Shown: in pieces, positions 34,577 to 43,526 of the stretch | Numbering within the stretch: the first letter of the stretch is position 1 | Layout of the letters: every line of letters begins with the position of its first letter | Source of the DNA: Sphingomonas trueperi | Lineage (GTDB): Bacteria > Pseudomonadota > Alphaproteobacteria > Sphingomonadales > Sphingomonadaceae | Length of the DNA: 64,000 nt | Direction: 5' to 3' | NCBI RefSeq assembly: GCF_011927635.1 | Contig: NZ_JAATJB010000008.1 | Span: 115,872 to 179,871, forward strand | Notes under the pieces: model-generated | Seen by the model: the letters and a program-made list of their open reading frames with translations, nothing else | Databases searched by the model: none | Told to the model about the DNA's origin: nothing | Program-made: the position numbers and the translations under genes

Positions 34577-34599
34577 CTACCGGCTTTACCGAGCGGTAG
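34577..34599. promoter_or_regulatory. TACCG-type repeat upstream of paoA
   Basis: CTACCG and CGGTAG form a 6-bp inverted pair 11 nt apart, with another TTACCG between them, about 90 nt before the paoA start. It could be an operator of the aldehyde oxidase operon. The evidence is only the repeat itself. Confidence 0.3.
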
Positions 34600-34633
34600 C
34601 AAATGTCTGCGGGGGAAGCCCGGCCGGAGGTAC

Positions 34634-34888
34634 TCAGTCCTGCTGGTCGGACAAGTCCATGAAGTTGCGGGCGGCCTCGCGATCGGCCTCGTCCTCGAAG
34701 GTCACGTCGAGGTCGGGCGCGCTGCCGAGCATGAACAGCAGCGCCCAAAGCGCGAAGCGGCGGGCGCGATCGGTCTCCAGGCCGAGATCGACCTTCATCC
34801 GTTCGATGCCCGAGGCGAGTGCAGGCGGGGTGAGGGCGCCGAGATCGGCGGTGCCGAAATAGCGGACTAGCTGGTCGTCGAGTTGCAT
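34634..34888 (-). CDS. Small hypothetical protein
   Basis: An 84-residue acidic protein starting MQLDDQLVRYFG, mostly helical, with no signal peptide and one moderately hydrophobic stretch (ARRFALWALLFMLGSAP). The ATG at 34888 has GCGAGG upstream. It is divergent from hemN and lies behind paoA on the same strand. I recognise no family. Confidence 0.55.
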   Translation of the reverse strand: MQLDDQLVRYFGTADLGALTPPALASGIERMKVDLGLETDRARRFALWALLFMLGSAPDLDVTFEDEADREAARNFMDLSDQQD

Positions 34889-34979
34889 GGCCTCGCGCCT
34901 ACGCCTGCGCGGCGCGGGCGGCAAGGATACGGGACATTCCCAAGCGACGCGCCTGCCGCAGCGGTGCATGCGCGTGGGC

Positions 34980-36302
34980 ATGTGGACCTATCATCCCGAT
35001 CTGCTCGCCACGCCGGTGCCGCGCTACACCAGCTATCCCACCGCCGCCGAATTCCACGATGGCGTCGGCCCAGCGGACATGGCCGCCGCGCTCGATCGGG
35101 TGGAGGCGGATGCGGAGCTGTCGCTCTATCTTCACATCCCCTTCTGCCACGAGATCTGCTGGTATTGCGGCTGTAATACGGGTGCTGCCAACCGCACCGC
35201 GCGGCTCGATGCCTATCTTTCCCGGCTGTCGGAGGAGATCGAGCAGGTCGCGCGGCGGCTCGGCGGGCGCGGGCGGGTGGGGCGCATCGCCTTCGGCGGC
35301 GGCAGCCCCAACGCCATCACCCCGCAGGCCTTCCTCCGGCTGGTCGCGCAGGCCAAGGCTGCGTTCGGTGCCGGAAGCCCGGTGCTGTCGGTGGAGGTTG
35401 ATCCGCGCGGCTTCGACGCGGCCTGGGCCGGCGCGCTGGCCGAAGCCGGAGCGTCGCGCGTCAGCCTGGGCGTGCAGACCTTCAATCCTGCCATCCAGGC
35501 GGCGATCGGCCGGGTCCAGCCGCGCGCCGACATCGCGATCACGGTCGACCTGCTGCGCCACGCCGGGGTCGAGTCGATCAATTTCGACCTTATGTACGGC
35601 CTGCCCGGCCAGACCGACCAGGCACTCGCCGAGTCGATCGACGACAGCGTGGCGATGGGCGCCGATCGGCTCGCCGTGTTCGGCTATGCCCATGTGCCGC
35701 ACCTGATCCCGCGCCAGCGCCGCATCGATGCGACCGCGCTCCCCGACGCCGAAGCCCGCTTCGCCCAGGCAGCACGGGCGCACGAGATGCTGGTGGGCGA
35801 CGGCTACGCCGCGATCGGCTTCGACCATTTCGCCCAGCCCGGCGACGCGATCGCGGTGGCGGCGCGCGAGGGCCGACTGCGGCGCAACTTCCAGGGCTTC
35901 ACCGAGGACGAGGCCGAGGTGCTGATCGGGCTGGGCGCCAGCGCGATCAGCCAGTTCCCCGATCTGCTGGTGCAGAACGAGAAGAATGCCGGCCGCTGGC
36001 ATATGGCCATTTCCTCCGGCCGGTTCGCGGCGGCGCGCGGGGTGCGGCGCTCGGTCGACGACCAGTGGCGGGCGGCGGCGATCGAGGAACTGCTCTGCCA
36101 GGGGCGCGCCGATCTGGGCGGCATCGCCGGCCGTGCGGCGATCGCGCTGCGGCTGGCGCGCTTCGCGGCGCTCGATCTGGTGCGCTGGGAAGGCAGCGTG
36201 CTGCTGCTCGCGCCCGAGGCGCTCCCCTATGCGCGGGTGATCGCCAGCGCGCTCGACGGCCACCGCGGACCGGCCGCCACACGCTTCAGCAGTGCGGTGT
36301 GA
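34980..36302 (+). CDS. hemN: Oxygen-independent coproporphyrinogen III dehydrogenase
   Basis: A 440-residue radical-SAM enzyme. PRYTSYPTA near the N-terminus is specific for HemN, and the cluster motif CHEICWYCGC (CxxxCxxCxC) is intact. GGGSPNAI, SLGVQTFNP and NFDLMYGLPGQT follow, with a C-terminal HemN domain (GFDHFAQPGDA). It decarboxylates coproporphyrinogen III to protoporphyrinogen IX in haem synthesis under low oxygen, fitting the nearby cytochrome bd genes. ATG 34980 or ATG 34968 may be used; neither has a strong ribosome-binding site. Confidence 0.93.
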   Translation: MWTYHPDLLATPVPRYTSYPTAAEFHDGVGPADMAAALDRVEADAELSLYLHIPFCHEICWYCGCNTGAANRTARLDAYLSRLSEEIEQVARRLGGRGRVGRIAFGGGSPNAITPQAFLRLVAQAKAAFGAGSPVLSVEVDPRGFDAAWAGALAEAGASRVSLGVQTFNPAIQAAIGRVQPRADIAITVDLLRHAGVESINFDLMYGLPGQTDQALAESIDDSVAMGADRLAVFGYAHVPHLIPRQRRIDATALPDAEARFAQAARAHEMLVGDGYAAIGFDHFAQPGDAIAVAAREGRLRRNFQGFTEDEAEVLIGLGASAISQFPDLLVQNEKNAGRWHMAISSGRFAAARGVRRSVDDQWRAAAIEELLCQGRADLGGIAGRAAIALRLARFAALDLVRWEGSVLLLAPEALPYARVIASALDGHRGPAATRFSSAV

Positions 36303-36424
36303 CCCTATCCCTGCTCAGGGAATCTACCCAACCTTGGGTGTATAGCTTCGGTTAATTTCGACCCGTATAAGGCGCGGGCCCGTCACGCGCCGGGGAAACG
36401 ATCGCGCGTTTCGAAAGAGCATCG

Positions 36425-39400
36425 ATGTCGCGTCCCGTATTCTTCGACCCCACCGGCAGCCGCAAGCGCTGGACGATGCGCACGGTATTCGCGCTGATCG
36501 GCGGCATTCTCGTCACCGCAATCGTGTTCGCCGCCACCATCGTCAACGTGCCGCCCGCACAGGACCTGCCGGTGCGGTGGGAGAATGCCAAGCCGGCGGC
36601 GCTGCGCTCGCTGAGCGCGCGCGGCCAGCCGCGCTCGCAGCGCTGGCTGCCGGGCGGCTCCGCGAAGAAGCCGGGCGCTCCGCTCACCGTCGGCTTCTAC
36701 GTGCCCTGGGACCCGGCGAGCGCCGACTCGCTTCGCCGCAACATCGGCGACCTCGACTGGGTGGTGCCGGCCTTCATCTCGGTCACCGGGCCGAACCATG
36801 CGATGCAGGTAATAGACGATCCGAAGTTCGCGAGCATCGTCGCCAATGCGCCGCGCCGTCCACGCGTGCTGCCAATGGTGCAGAATGTTTCCGACGAAGC
36901 CTGGGACACGGCGGGTTCCGCCAAGCTGATGGCGAGCCCGGCGGCGCGCGCGAAGCTGGCGCGCGACCTGGCGGCGATGGTCAAGGCACGCAACCTCGCC
37001 GGGCTGGTGCTGGATTTCGAGAGCCTGCAACCGGGCTCGCTCCCCGGCTATGTCCAGCTCCTCGATCAGATCAACAAGGCGATGCCGAAGGACAAGACGC
37101 TCGCGGTCACCGTGCCGGCGGGCGACACCAACTGGGACCTCAAGCGCTTCGCCGCGGTCACCGATCGCGTGATCCTGATGGACTATGACGAGCACTGGCA
37201 GGGCGGCGCCGCCGGGCCGATCGCCTCGCAGCCCTGGTTCGTCGAGGAACTGCGCCGCGCCGTGGCCAAGGTCGGCGCCGGCAAGCTGATCGTCGCACTG
37301 GCCAGCTATGCCTATGACTATCACGGTGACGGCACCGACGCGCTGAGCATCGAAGAAGCCTGGTCGGCGGCGCGCGACAGCGAGGCCAAGGTGACCTTCG
37401 ACAAGACCACCGGCAACAGCGCCTTCGCCTATGACGAGGACGGCAAGCACCACGAAGTCTGGATGGTCGACGCTACCGCCACCTGGAACCAGCTACAGGC
37501 GGTGCGCGCGGCCGGCGTCGGCAGCGTCGCGCTGTGGCGGCTCGGCACCGAGGATGCCGGCGTGTGGACCGCGCTGCTCGCCTATCGCCATGGCGGCCGG
37601 CCCGATCTGAGCCGGATCGTGCCGGCGACGAACGTCGACGTGGAAGGCCCTGGGGAGATCCTGCGGGTAACCAGGACGCCGACGGTGGGCGAGCGCGCGA
37701 TCAGCTTCGATGCGGCCAACATGATCCGCGACGTGCAATATCCGGTGCTGCCGACGCCCTATGTCGTCATGCGCACCGGCGCCTCGAAGCACGAGATCGC
37801 GCTGACCTTCGACGACGGCCCCGATCCGACCTACACCCCGCGCATCCTGGACATCCTCAAGGCCGAGCATGTGCCGGCAACCTTCTTCATCATCGGCGAG
37901 AACGGGCTGCAGCATCCGCTGCTGCTGCGCCGGCTGGTCGCCGAGGGGCACGAGCTGGGCAACCACACCTATACCCACCCGAACCTCGCCACCACCTCGG
38001 CGGCGAGCACCGCGCTGGAGCTGAACGCCACCCAGCGGCTGGTGCAGGCCTATACCGGCCGCGGCATGCGGCTGTTCCGCGCGCCCTATTTCGGCGATGC
38101 CGAGCCGACCACGCCCGACGAACTCGATCCCGCCGTGGTCGCGCAGAAGCAGGGCTATACGGTGGTCGGCCTCCACGTCGACCCGGACGACTGGAAGCGG
38201 CCGGGCGTCGATGCGATCGTGCAGGGCGTGCTCAACGACGTGGCAGGCGCCGCACCGGACCATTCCACCAATGTCGTGCTGCTCCACGATGGCGGCGGCA
38301 ACCGCGAGCAGACCATCGAGGCGCTGCCGATCATCATCCGCGAGTTGCGCGCGCGCGGCTATAGCTTCGTGCCGGTCTCGAAGCTCGCCGGGCTCTCCTA
38401 TGACGAGGTGATGCCGCCGATCAGCGGTAGCGACCTGCTCGCGGTGCGGGCGGACGTGGCGATCTTCATCGTGCTCGCGGCGATCGCGTCGGGGCTGCGC
38501 TGGATGTTTTTCATCGCGATCACGCTGGGCATCGCCCGCGCGCTGATCCTCGCCGCGCTGGCGCTGCGCCAGCGGCTGCGCGAGCGCGGCGAGGCCCCGG
38601 TGTACACCCCCACCGTCTCGGTGATCATCCCCGCCTATAACGAGGAGCGGGTGATCGAGTCCTCGGTGCGCCGCGTGCTCGCCAGCGACTATCCGGCGAT
38701 CGAGCTGATCGTCGCCGACGACGGCTCGAAGGACCGCACCAGCGAAATCGTCGCGGCGGCGTTCGGCGATGATCCGCGGGTGACGCTGCTGACGCTGGTC
38801 AATGGCGGCAAGGCGGCGGCGCTCAACCGCGCGCTGCAGCAGGCCAAGGGCGAGGTGATCATCGCGCTCGACGCCGATACCCAGTTCGAGCCCGAGACGA
38901 TCCGCCGGCTCGCGCGCTGGTTCGCCGACGACAAGATCGGCGCGGTCGCGGGCAGCGCGCAGGTGGGCAACCGGGTCAACCTCGTCACCCGCTGGCAGGC
39001 GGTGGAATATATCACCGCGCAGAATCTGGAGCGGCGTGCGCTGGCCGGGTTCAACGCGATCACGGTGGTGCCGGGCGCGGTCGGCGCCTGGCGCCGCGCG
39101 GCGCTCGATGCGGTGGGCGGCTATCCCGAGGATACGCTGGCCGAGGATCAGGATCTCACCATCGCCATCCAGCGCGCCGGCTGGCGGGTCACCTACGATC
39201 CCGATGCGGTCGCCTGGACCGAAGCGCCGGAGAGCTTCCGCGCGCTCGCCAAGCAGCGCTATCGCTGGGCGTTCGGCACGCTCCAGTGCCTGTGGAAGCA
39301 TCGCGGCCTCTACCGCGACAAGAGCGCGCGCGGGCTCGCCTGGATCGGGCTGCCCCAGGCCTGGGTATTCCAGATCGTCTTCGCCGCGATCTCGCCGCTG

Positions 39401-39739
39401 ATCGATCTCGCTTTGGTCTCGGCGATCTTCGCCACCGCCGTGCGGATTGCCCAGCATGGCTGGGAGCAGACTCGCGGCGATGTCGGCACCATGGCGATCT
39501 ACTGGGTGGCCTTCACCACGATCGACGTGGGCTGCGGCTGGGTCGCCTACCGGCTCAACAGTCGGCGCATCCGCTACCCGGCGCTGCTGCTGGTGGCGCA
39601 GCGCTTCGTCTACCGCCAGCTGATGTACTGGGTGGTGCTGCGCGCGATCAGCTCGGCGCTCGGCGGCTGGTTCGTCGGCTGGGGCAAGCTGGAGCGCACC
39701 GGCCGAGTCGGCACCGCCGGCGCGGCGGCGGCCGAATAG
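36425..39739 (+). CDS. Trifunctional polysaccharide enzyme: GH18-like + NodB deacetylase + GT2 synthase
   Basis: A 1104-residue membrane protein. Residues 15-40 are a membrane anchor, about 90-390 a GH18-like domain (GFYVPWDP, LAGLVLDFESL, VILMDYDEHW), and about 455-660 a NodB polysaccharide deacetylase (LTFDDGPDPTYTP, HELGNHTYTHPN, RAPYF). Two helices follow (about 680-710), then a GT2 synthase (725-960: DDGSKDRTS, DADTQFEPE, EDQDL, QRYRWAFGT) and four to five helices. These parts match, in one chain, the hydrolase/deacetylase and synthase of PgaB/PgaC-like or chitin-like glycan export; the product is probably a partly deacetylated beta-linked amino-glycan. No other export gene is adjacent. 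Confidence 0.85.
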   Translation: MSRPVFFDPTGSRKRWTMRTVFALIGGILVTAIVFAATIVNVPPAQDLPVRWENAKPAALRSLSARGQPRSQRWLPGGSAKKPGAPLTVGFYVPWDPASADSLRRNIGDLDWVVPAFISVTGPNHAMQVIDDPKFASIVANAPRRPRVLPMVQNVSDEAWDTAGSAKLMASPAARAKLARDLAAMVKARNLAGLVLDFESLQPGSLPGYVQLLDQINKAMPKDKTLAVTVPAGDTNWDLKRFAAVTDRVILMDYDEHWQGGAAGPIASQPWFVEELRRAVAKVGAGKLIVALASYAYDYHGDGTDALSIEEAWSAARDSEAKVTFDKTTGNSAFAYDEDGKHHEVWMVDATATWNQLQAVRAAGVGSVALWRLGTEDAGVWTALLAYRHGGRPDLSRIVPATNVDVEGPGEILRVTRTPTVGERAISFDAANMIRDVQYPVLPTPYVVMRTGASKHEIALTFDDGPDPTYTPRILDILKAEHVPATFFIIGENGLQHPLLLRRLVAEGHELGNHTYTHPNLATTSAASTALELNATQRLVQAYTGRGMRLFRAPYFGDAEPTTPDELDPAVVAQKQGYTVVGLHVDPDDWKRPGVDAIVQGVLNDVAGAAPDHSTNVVLLHDGGGNREQTIEALPIIIRELRARGYSFVPVSKLAGLSYDEVMPPISGSDLLAVRADVAIFIVLAAIASGLRWMFFIAITLGIARALILAALALRQRLRERGEAPVYTPTVSVIIPAYNEERVIESSVRRVLASDYPAIELIVADDGSKDRTSEIVAAAFGDDPRVTLLTLVNGGKAAALNRALQQAKGEVIIALDADTQFEPETIRRLARWFADDKIGAVAGSAQVGNRVNLVTRWQAVEYITAQNLERRALAGFNAITVVPGAVGAWRRAALDAVGGYPEDTLAEDQDLTIAIQRAGWRVTYDPDAVAWTEAPESFRALAKQRYRWAFGTLQCLWKHRGLYRDKSARGLAWIGLPQAWVFQIVFAAISPLIDLALVSAIFATAVRIAQHGWEQTRGDVGTMAIYWVAFTTIDVGCGWVAYRLNSRRIRYPALLLVAQRFVYRQLMYWVVLRAISSALGGWFVGWGKLERTGRVGTAGAAAAE

Positions 39740-40092
39740 CGGCGCCACCCCTTCGAAGAACGCGGCGTCACACCGCCCGCCTTGCCGTACCGGCGAGGCG
39801 GGCGGTTTGCGTTTCCGTGCTCTCGAACAGCATCGGCGAGATGCAAATCGACCTGTGTTATTTCTGCACCACTTTGGATTTTTCCGACCGATGGGATACA
39901 AGGGTGGGTGTATTGACCAAGTCTAGGGCATCGTCCTGTTGAGTGAAAAGGCTTGGTTTTCCGATGTTATTATTCAACATGAAGTGAGGATGATTTAACG
40001 AGGACTGTTATGCGGCAGTTGATGTAACAATCCTGCCAAATCCTGTGCCTAGGGGCGCCCCGAACCAAACGGAACACCTCGGGGACTCCAGA
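39740..40092. other. 353-nt intergenic region before the TonB receptor
   Basis: It holds a terminator for the upstream fusion gene (39772-39808), then 230 nt of lower-GC sequence (39830-40060) that reads as a promoter/leader region, with short repeats such as ATGTT-N7-AACAT around 39964-39980. I see no small gene or known RNA in it. Confidence 0.5.
39772..39808 (+). terminator. Strong rho-independent terminator
   Basis: ACCGCCCGCC and GGCGGGCGGT form a perfect 10-bp stem, with an inner GCCG/CGGC in the loop, followed by TTT. It lies 33 nt past the stop of the trifunctional gene. Confidence 0.75.
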
Positions 40093-42696
40093 ATGTCAGA
40101 TCGCTCTACTATCCGCCTCGCGCTGCTGGCCGGCGCCACGTCGCTCGCCCTTGTCGCGGCCCCGGCGATGGCGCAGGCCCAGACCGCCGATGGACCGGCC
40201 GCCGGTACCGGACAGCCGGAAGGTCTGGCCGACATCGTCGTCACCGCGACCAAGCGCGAAACCAACCTGCAGAAGACGCCGATCTCGATCAGCGTGCTGA
40301 GCACGCAGGCGCTCGAGGACCGCCACGTCCAGAGCCTGTTCAACCTCGCCGACGGTACCGTGCCGTCGCTCCGCGTCGCGACCTTCGAGGCGCGCCAGTC
40401 GGCGCTGACCATCGGCATCCGCGGCATCGTTCCCTACGACCAGAACCAGACCGCGCGCGACGGCGGCGTCGGCGTGTACATCGACGGCGTTGCGCTGGGT
40501 AAGACCCAGGGCCTCAACGCCGCGCTGTTCGACATCGAGCGCATCGAAGTGCTGAAGGGCCCGCAGGGCACGCTGTTCGGCCGCAACACCGAAGGCGGCG
40601 CGCTGTCGCTCGTCTCGCGCGCGCCCACCGGCGAGTTCGGCGGCCGCGTCAACGGCGGCGTCGGCAACTATGGCAGCCGCAGCGTCGACGCGCATCTCGA
40701 CCTGCCCGCCTTCCACGACGTCGCGATCAAGCTGGACGGCGTCTACCAGCACCAGGATCCGACGGTGGACAACCCGCTGACGGGCGCGACCGGCTGGAAC
40801 TATTACGACCGCAAGGGCGGCCGCGTCGCCGCGCGCTGGAAGCCGGTGAGCAACTTCACCGCCGACTTCGCCTATGACTATGCGAAGGACGAGAACACCC
40901 CGCAGTTCAGCCAGCTCGTCAACTACAACCCGAACGGCTACACCGTCGGCGCGTACAACGCCGGCAAGCTGGTGCTGCCGGGCACCAACACCGCCTGCGG
41001 TGGCACCATCACCGCCGGTGCGACCACGCCGATTTGCATCGCGCCCAAGGCGCCGCTGGTCGGCGTGCACCCGGATCGCCAGCGCGTCGCCGATGTCGGC
41101 GTGCCGCAGCAGCCGAGTGTCGACATCACGCACGGCGTCTCGTCGAACCTGAAGTACACCGCCGCGCCGTGGCTGGAACTGCGCTCGATCACGGCCTGGC
41201 GCGGTGTCAGCACCGACCAGTGGGACAATTCGGGCGGTCCGGAGCGCCAGACCTTCGCACCGTTCGTGCCGAACACGGCCAACCCGGCTGCGATCAACAC
41301 CAGCGGTACCTTCAGTCGCTACAGCCTGTCGTTCCTGCGCCAGCACCAGTTCAGCCAGGAATTCCAGGCGGTCGGCAGCGTGCCGCAGTTCGACTATGTC
41401 GTCGGCGCCTATTATTTCACCGAGCATGCCACGGAATATGCCGCGACGCCGCTCAGCAACCAGTGGAATGCGGACGGCACCGCCTACACGATCCGCAGCC
41501 CGATCCCGGGCAATTCCAACCCGATCACCGGCGCCAACTCGGGCTATCAGCAGTATGACCCGTCGTGCAACAACACGCTGGCGGCGACCGTGCCGCAGTT
41601 CGCGAACAGCTGCCAGTTCATCACCCGCGCCAGCCAAGCGACCGACCACAACTACTCGCTGTTCGGCAACCTGACCTTCACGCCGGACGCGCTGAACGAC
41701 GTAGTGCACGTCACCGTCGGTGGTCGCTGGACCAAGGACAAGCGGCACGGCACGCTCTATGTCATCAACAACCGGTCGGACCTGGCGGTTGCGGGCACGG
41801 TGTCGCCGTTCGGCTTCAGCAACAGCATCAGCCGGTTCGATCCGATGATCAACGTCGCGTTCGACGCGACGCAGGACATCCATCTCTACGCCAAATACGC
41901 GACGGGCTTCCGCGCCGGCGGCGCGAACGATCGTTCGCTGCAGTTCAACGCCTTCGGTCCGGAAGCGGTGAAGTCGTATGAAATCGGCGCCAAGATGGAC
42001 TTCTGGGAGCACAAGGCACGCCTGAACCTGGCGGGCTACATCATGGATCGGTCCAACACCCAGTTCGACTTCGATTACTACGACACGAACGGTGCGAGCC
42101 CGACCCTCGGCAGCCATATCGAGCAGACCACCAATGCCGGCCAGAGCAAGATCCGCGGCATCGAGGCCGACCTGACCGTGGCGCCGGTGCAGGGCCTGAC
42201 GCTCACCGCGTCCTATGCCTACACCTACTGGCGCGCGCCGTCGGCGGTGAACCCGCTGACCCCGGGTGCGCCGGCGCAGCAGCTGTACATCGTCTACACG
42301 CCGAAGAACGCGGCGTCGGGTTCGATCGACTATGCCCTGCCGATCGGCGGCGGCGACGCCACCCTGCGCCTGCACCTCGACGGCAATTATTCGAGCAGCC
42401 AGTACAGCTTCCAGCTCGAGCCGACCAAGACCGATGCCGCCTTCATCATGAACGGGCGCATCGCGATCGCCGACATTGCCGTGTCGGATCACAACAAGGT
42501 CACCTTCGCCGTCTGGTCGCGCAACCTGCTCGACCACACCTATATCTACCGCCGCTCGTCGGCCAACTCGTCGCCGGTCCTCAATTATGGCGCCAACGGC
42601 CAGCTGGTCTCGACCAGCTATGGCGGCATCCTGGGCGATTATGCCAACTTCAACCCCCCGCGGACCTGGGGCGTGGAAGCCAGCGTCAAGTTCTGA
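40093..42696 (+). CDS. TonB-dependent outer-membrane receptor
   Basis: An 867-residue receptor with a signal peptide ending AAPAMAQAQ, a TonB-box-like ADIVVTATKRE, a plug (to about 165, with VLKGPQGTLFGRNTEGGALS) and a large beta barrel ending in KF. It belongs to the broad group used by sphingomonads for glycans, aromatics and siderophores; the ligand cannot be inferred from sequence. No porter, hydrolase or regulator is adjacent. The ATG at 40093 has GGGGA upstream; 16 in-frame codons before it lack signal-peptide character. Confidence 0.88.
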   Translation: MSDRSTIRLALLAGATSLALVAAPAMAQAQTADGPAAGTGQPEGLADIVVTATKRETNLQKTPISISVLSTQALEDRHVQSLFNLADGTVPSLRVATFEARQSALTIGIRGIVPYDQNQTARDGGVGVYIDGVALGKTQGLNAALFDIERIEVLKGPQGTLFGRNTEGGALSLVSRAPTGEFGGRVNGGVGNYGSRSVDAHLDLPAFHDVAIKLDGVYQHQDPTVDNPLTGATGWNYYDRKGGRVAARWKPVSNFTADFAYDYAKDENTPQFSQLVNYNPNGYTVGAYNAGKLVLPGTNTACGGTITAGATTPICIAPKAPLVGVHPDRQRVADVGVPQQPSVDITHGVSSNLKYTAAPWLELRSITAWRGVSTDQWDNSGGPERQTFAPFVPNTANPAAINTSGTFSRYSLSFLRQHQFSQEFQAVGSVPQFDYVVGAYYFTEHATEYAATPLSNQWNADGTAYTIRSPIPGNSNPITGANSGYQQYDPSCNNTLAATVPQFANSCQFITRASQATDHNYSLFGNLTFTPDALNDVVHVTVGGRWTKDKRHGTLYVINNRSDLAVAGTVSPFGFSNSISRFDPMINVAFDATQDIHLYAKYATGFRAGGANDRSLQFNAFGPEAVKSYEIGAKMDFWEHKARLNLAGYIMDRSNTQFDFDYYDTNGASPTLGSHIEQTTNAGQSKIRGIEADLTVAPVQGLTLTASYAYTYWRAPSAVNPLTPGAPAQQLYIVYTPKNAASGSIDYALPIGGGDATLRLHLDGNYSSSQYSFQLEPTKTDAAFIMNGRIAIADIAVSDHNKVTFAVWSRNLLDHTYIYRRSSANSSPVLNYGANGQLVSTSYGGILGDYANFNPPRTWGVEASVKF

Positions 42697-42702
42697 TGTG
42701 AT

Positions 42703-42728
42703 CGTCCCGCCGCTGCGGTGGCGGGACG
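42703..42728. terminator. Hairpin between convergent TonB receptor and AlkB-like genes
   Basis: CGTCCCGCC and GGCGGGACG form a perfect 9-bp stem with an 8-nt loop inside the 33-nt gap. It can serve both strands; a T-run is lacking. Confidence 0.55.
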
Positions 42729-42729
42729 G

Positions 42730-43359
42730 TCAACCAGTGCGGCCCGGGCGGGGATCGCCGTCCGGGCCGTTCTGCGTCTGGCGCAGGCCCAGCGCGGACA
42801 GCGCGCGGAAGGTGATTGACCAGCGCGGTTGCGCCATCGGCGCGATGCCGTGCTCCCAGGCGTGGCGCACCTCGCCGGAGAGCAGGTAGACCGAGCGCGG
42901 GGCCAGGAACTGCTCGGCGCGATCGAAGGCGCGCGGGCCGGTGCGATGGCGGAGGCGCAGCCTGGCGGGCGCGCCGAGCGAGATGCCCACCACCTCCTCG
43001 AACACCGGGCGGTCGCGGTGCCAGCCGATCCCCGCACCCACCGGATAGTGAATCAGCAGCGCCTGGACGAGCGCGCCGGGGGCAAGGCCGGCAAAGGCCT
43101 CCGCCCGGTCGCGGAGCGGTACCAGCCAGTCGGGGAACGGTTCGGCGCGGGCAAAGCCCCCGTCCTCGAAGTCGTAGCGCCAGCCATAGCTGGTCGTGCG
43201 GCGATTACCGGTCCAGCCCTGGAATCGGAAGGGCTCGAGCCCGGCCGAGTCGATCGCTGCGATCGCTGCCGATTCCTCGTTAGCATTCAGGAACTTCTCG
43301 CCCGTCCGCAGCCCGGAAGGGCCCGGAACCTCGAACAAATCCGCCTGGCGTGCCGTCAT
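42730..43359 (-). CDS. AlkB-like 2-oxoglutarate/Fe(II) dioxygenase
   Basis: A 209-residue AlkB-family protein. Iron ligands HRD in GIGWHRDRP and the distal His in VRHAWEHGI, with the 2-oxoglutarate Arg in RWSITFRAL. N-terminal substrate-recognition strands include GWTGNRRTTSYGWRYDF. It probably removes alkyl lesions from nucleic acid by oxidative dealkylation; other substrates are possible. It is shorter than E. coli AlkB at the N-terminus and closer to the ABH8-like or sphingomonad type. It is divergent from the ArsR-family gene. Confidence 0.88.
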   Translation of the reverse strand: MTARQADLFEVPGPSGLRTGEKFLNANEESAAIAAIDSAGLEPFRFQGWTGNRRTTSYGWRYDFEDGGFARAEPFPDWLVPLRDRAEAFAGLAPGALVQALLIHYPVGAGIGWHRDRPVFEEVVGISLGAPARLRLRHRTGPRAFDRAEQFLAPRSVYLLSGEVRHAWEHGIAPMAQPRWSITFRALSALGLRQTQNGPDGDPRPGRTG

Positions 43360-43437
43360 GCTGGCTCAACCTTCGAAGCGCTGGTACGCTCCCGATCGCA
43401 GCCGTCGCATGGGACACACACCAGCAAAAATGCGTAT

Positions 43438-43453
43438 ATATGATGTCTCATAT
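43438..43453. promoter_or_regulatory. Candidate operator of the ArsR-family regulator
   Basis: ATATGA-TGTC-TCATAT is a perfect inverted repeat in the alkB/arsR divergent gap. ArsR/SmtB-family proteins bind AT-rich inverted repeats of this form; the site is 74 nt upstream of the regulator start. Confidence 0.45.
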
Positions 43454-43526
43454 TGATCCAGGTTTATGAATTCGCTAGATTTTTTGGCTCGTGACGGGTT
43501 GCTTGGCATAGGATACACGCATAGCC

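Noticed and set aside
37493..39901. 802-residue open frame antisense to the GH18-NodB-GT2 gene
   Set aside because: Shadow frame with no plausible domain; the forward gene has catalytic motifs throughout.
39830..40090. tRNA or small RNA in the AT-richer gap before the TonB receptor
   Set aside because: No cloverleaf, T-loop sequence or other recognisable RNA fold could be found by eye.
40096..42537. 813-residue open frame antisense to the TonB receptor
   Set aside because: No signal, motif or start context; the receptor has signal peptide, plug and barrel.
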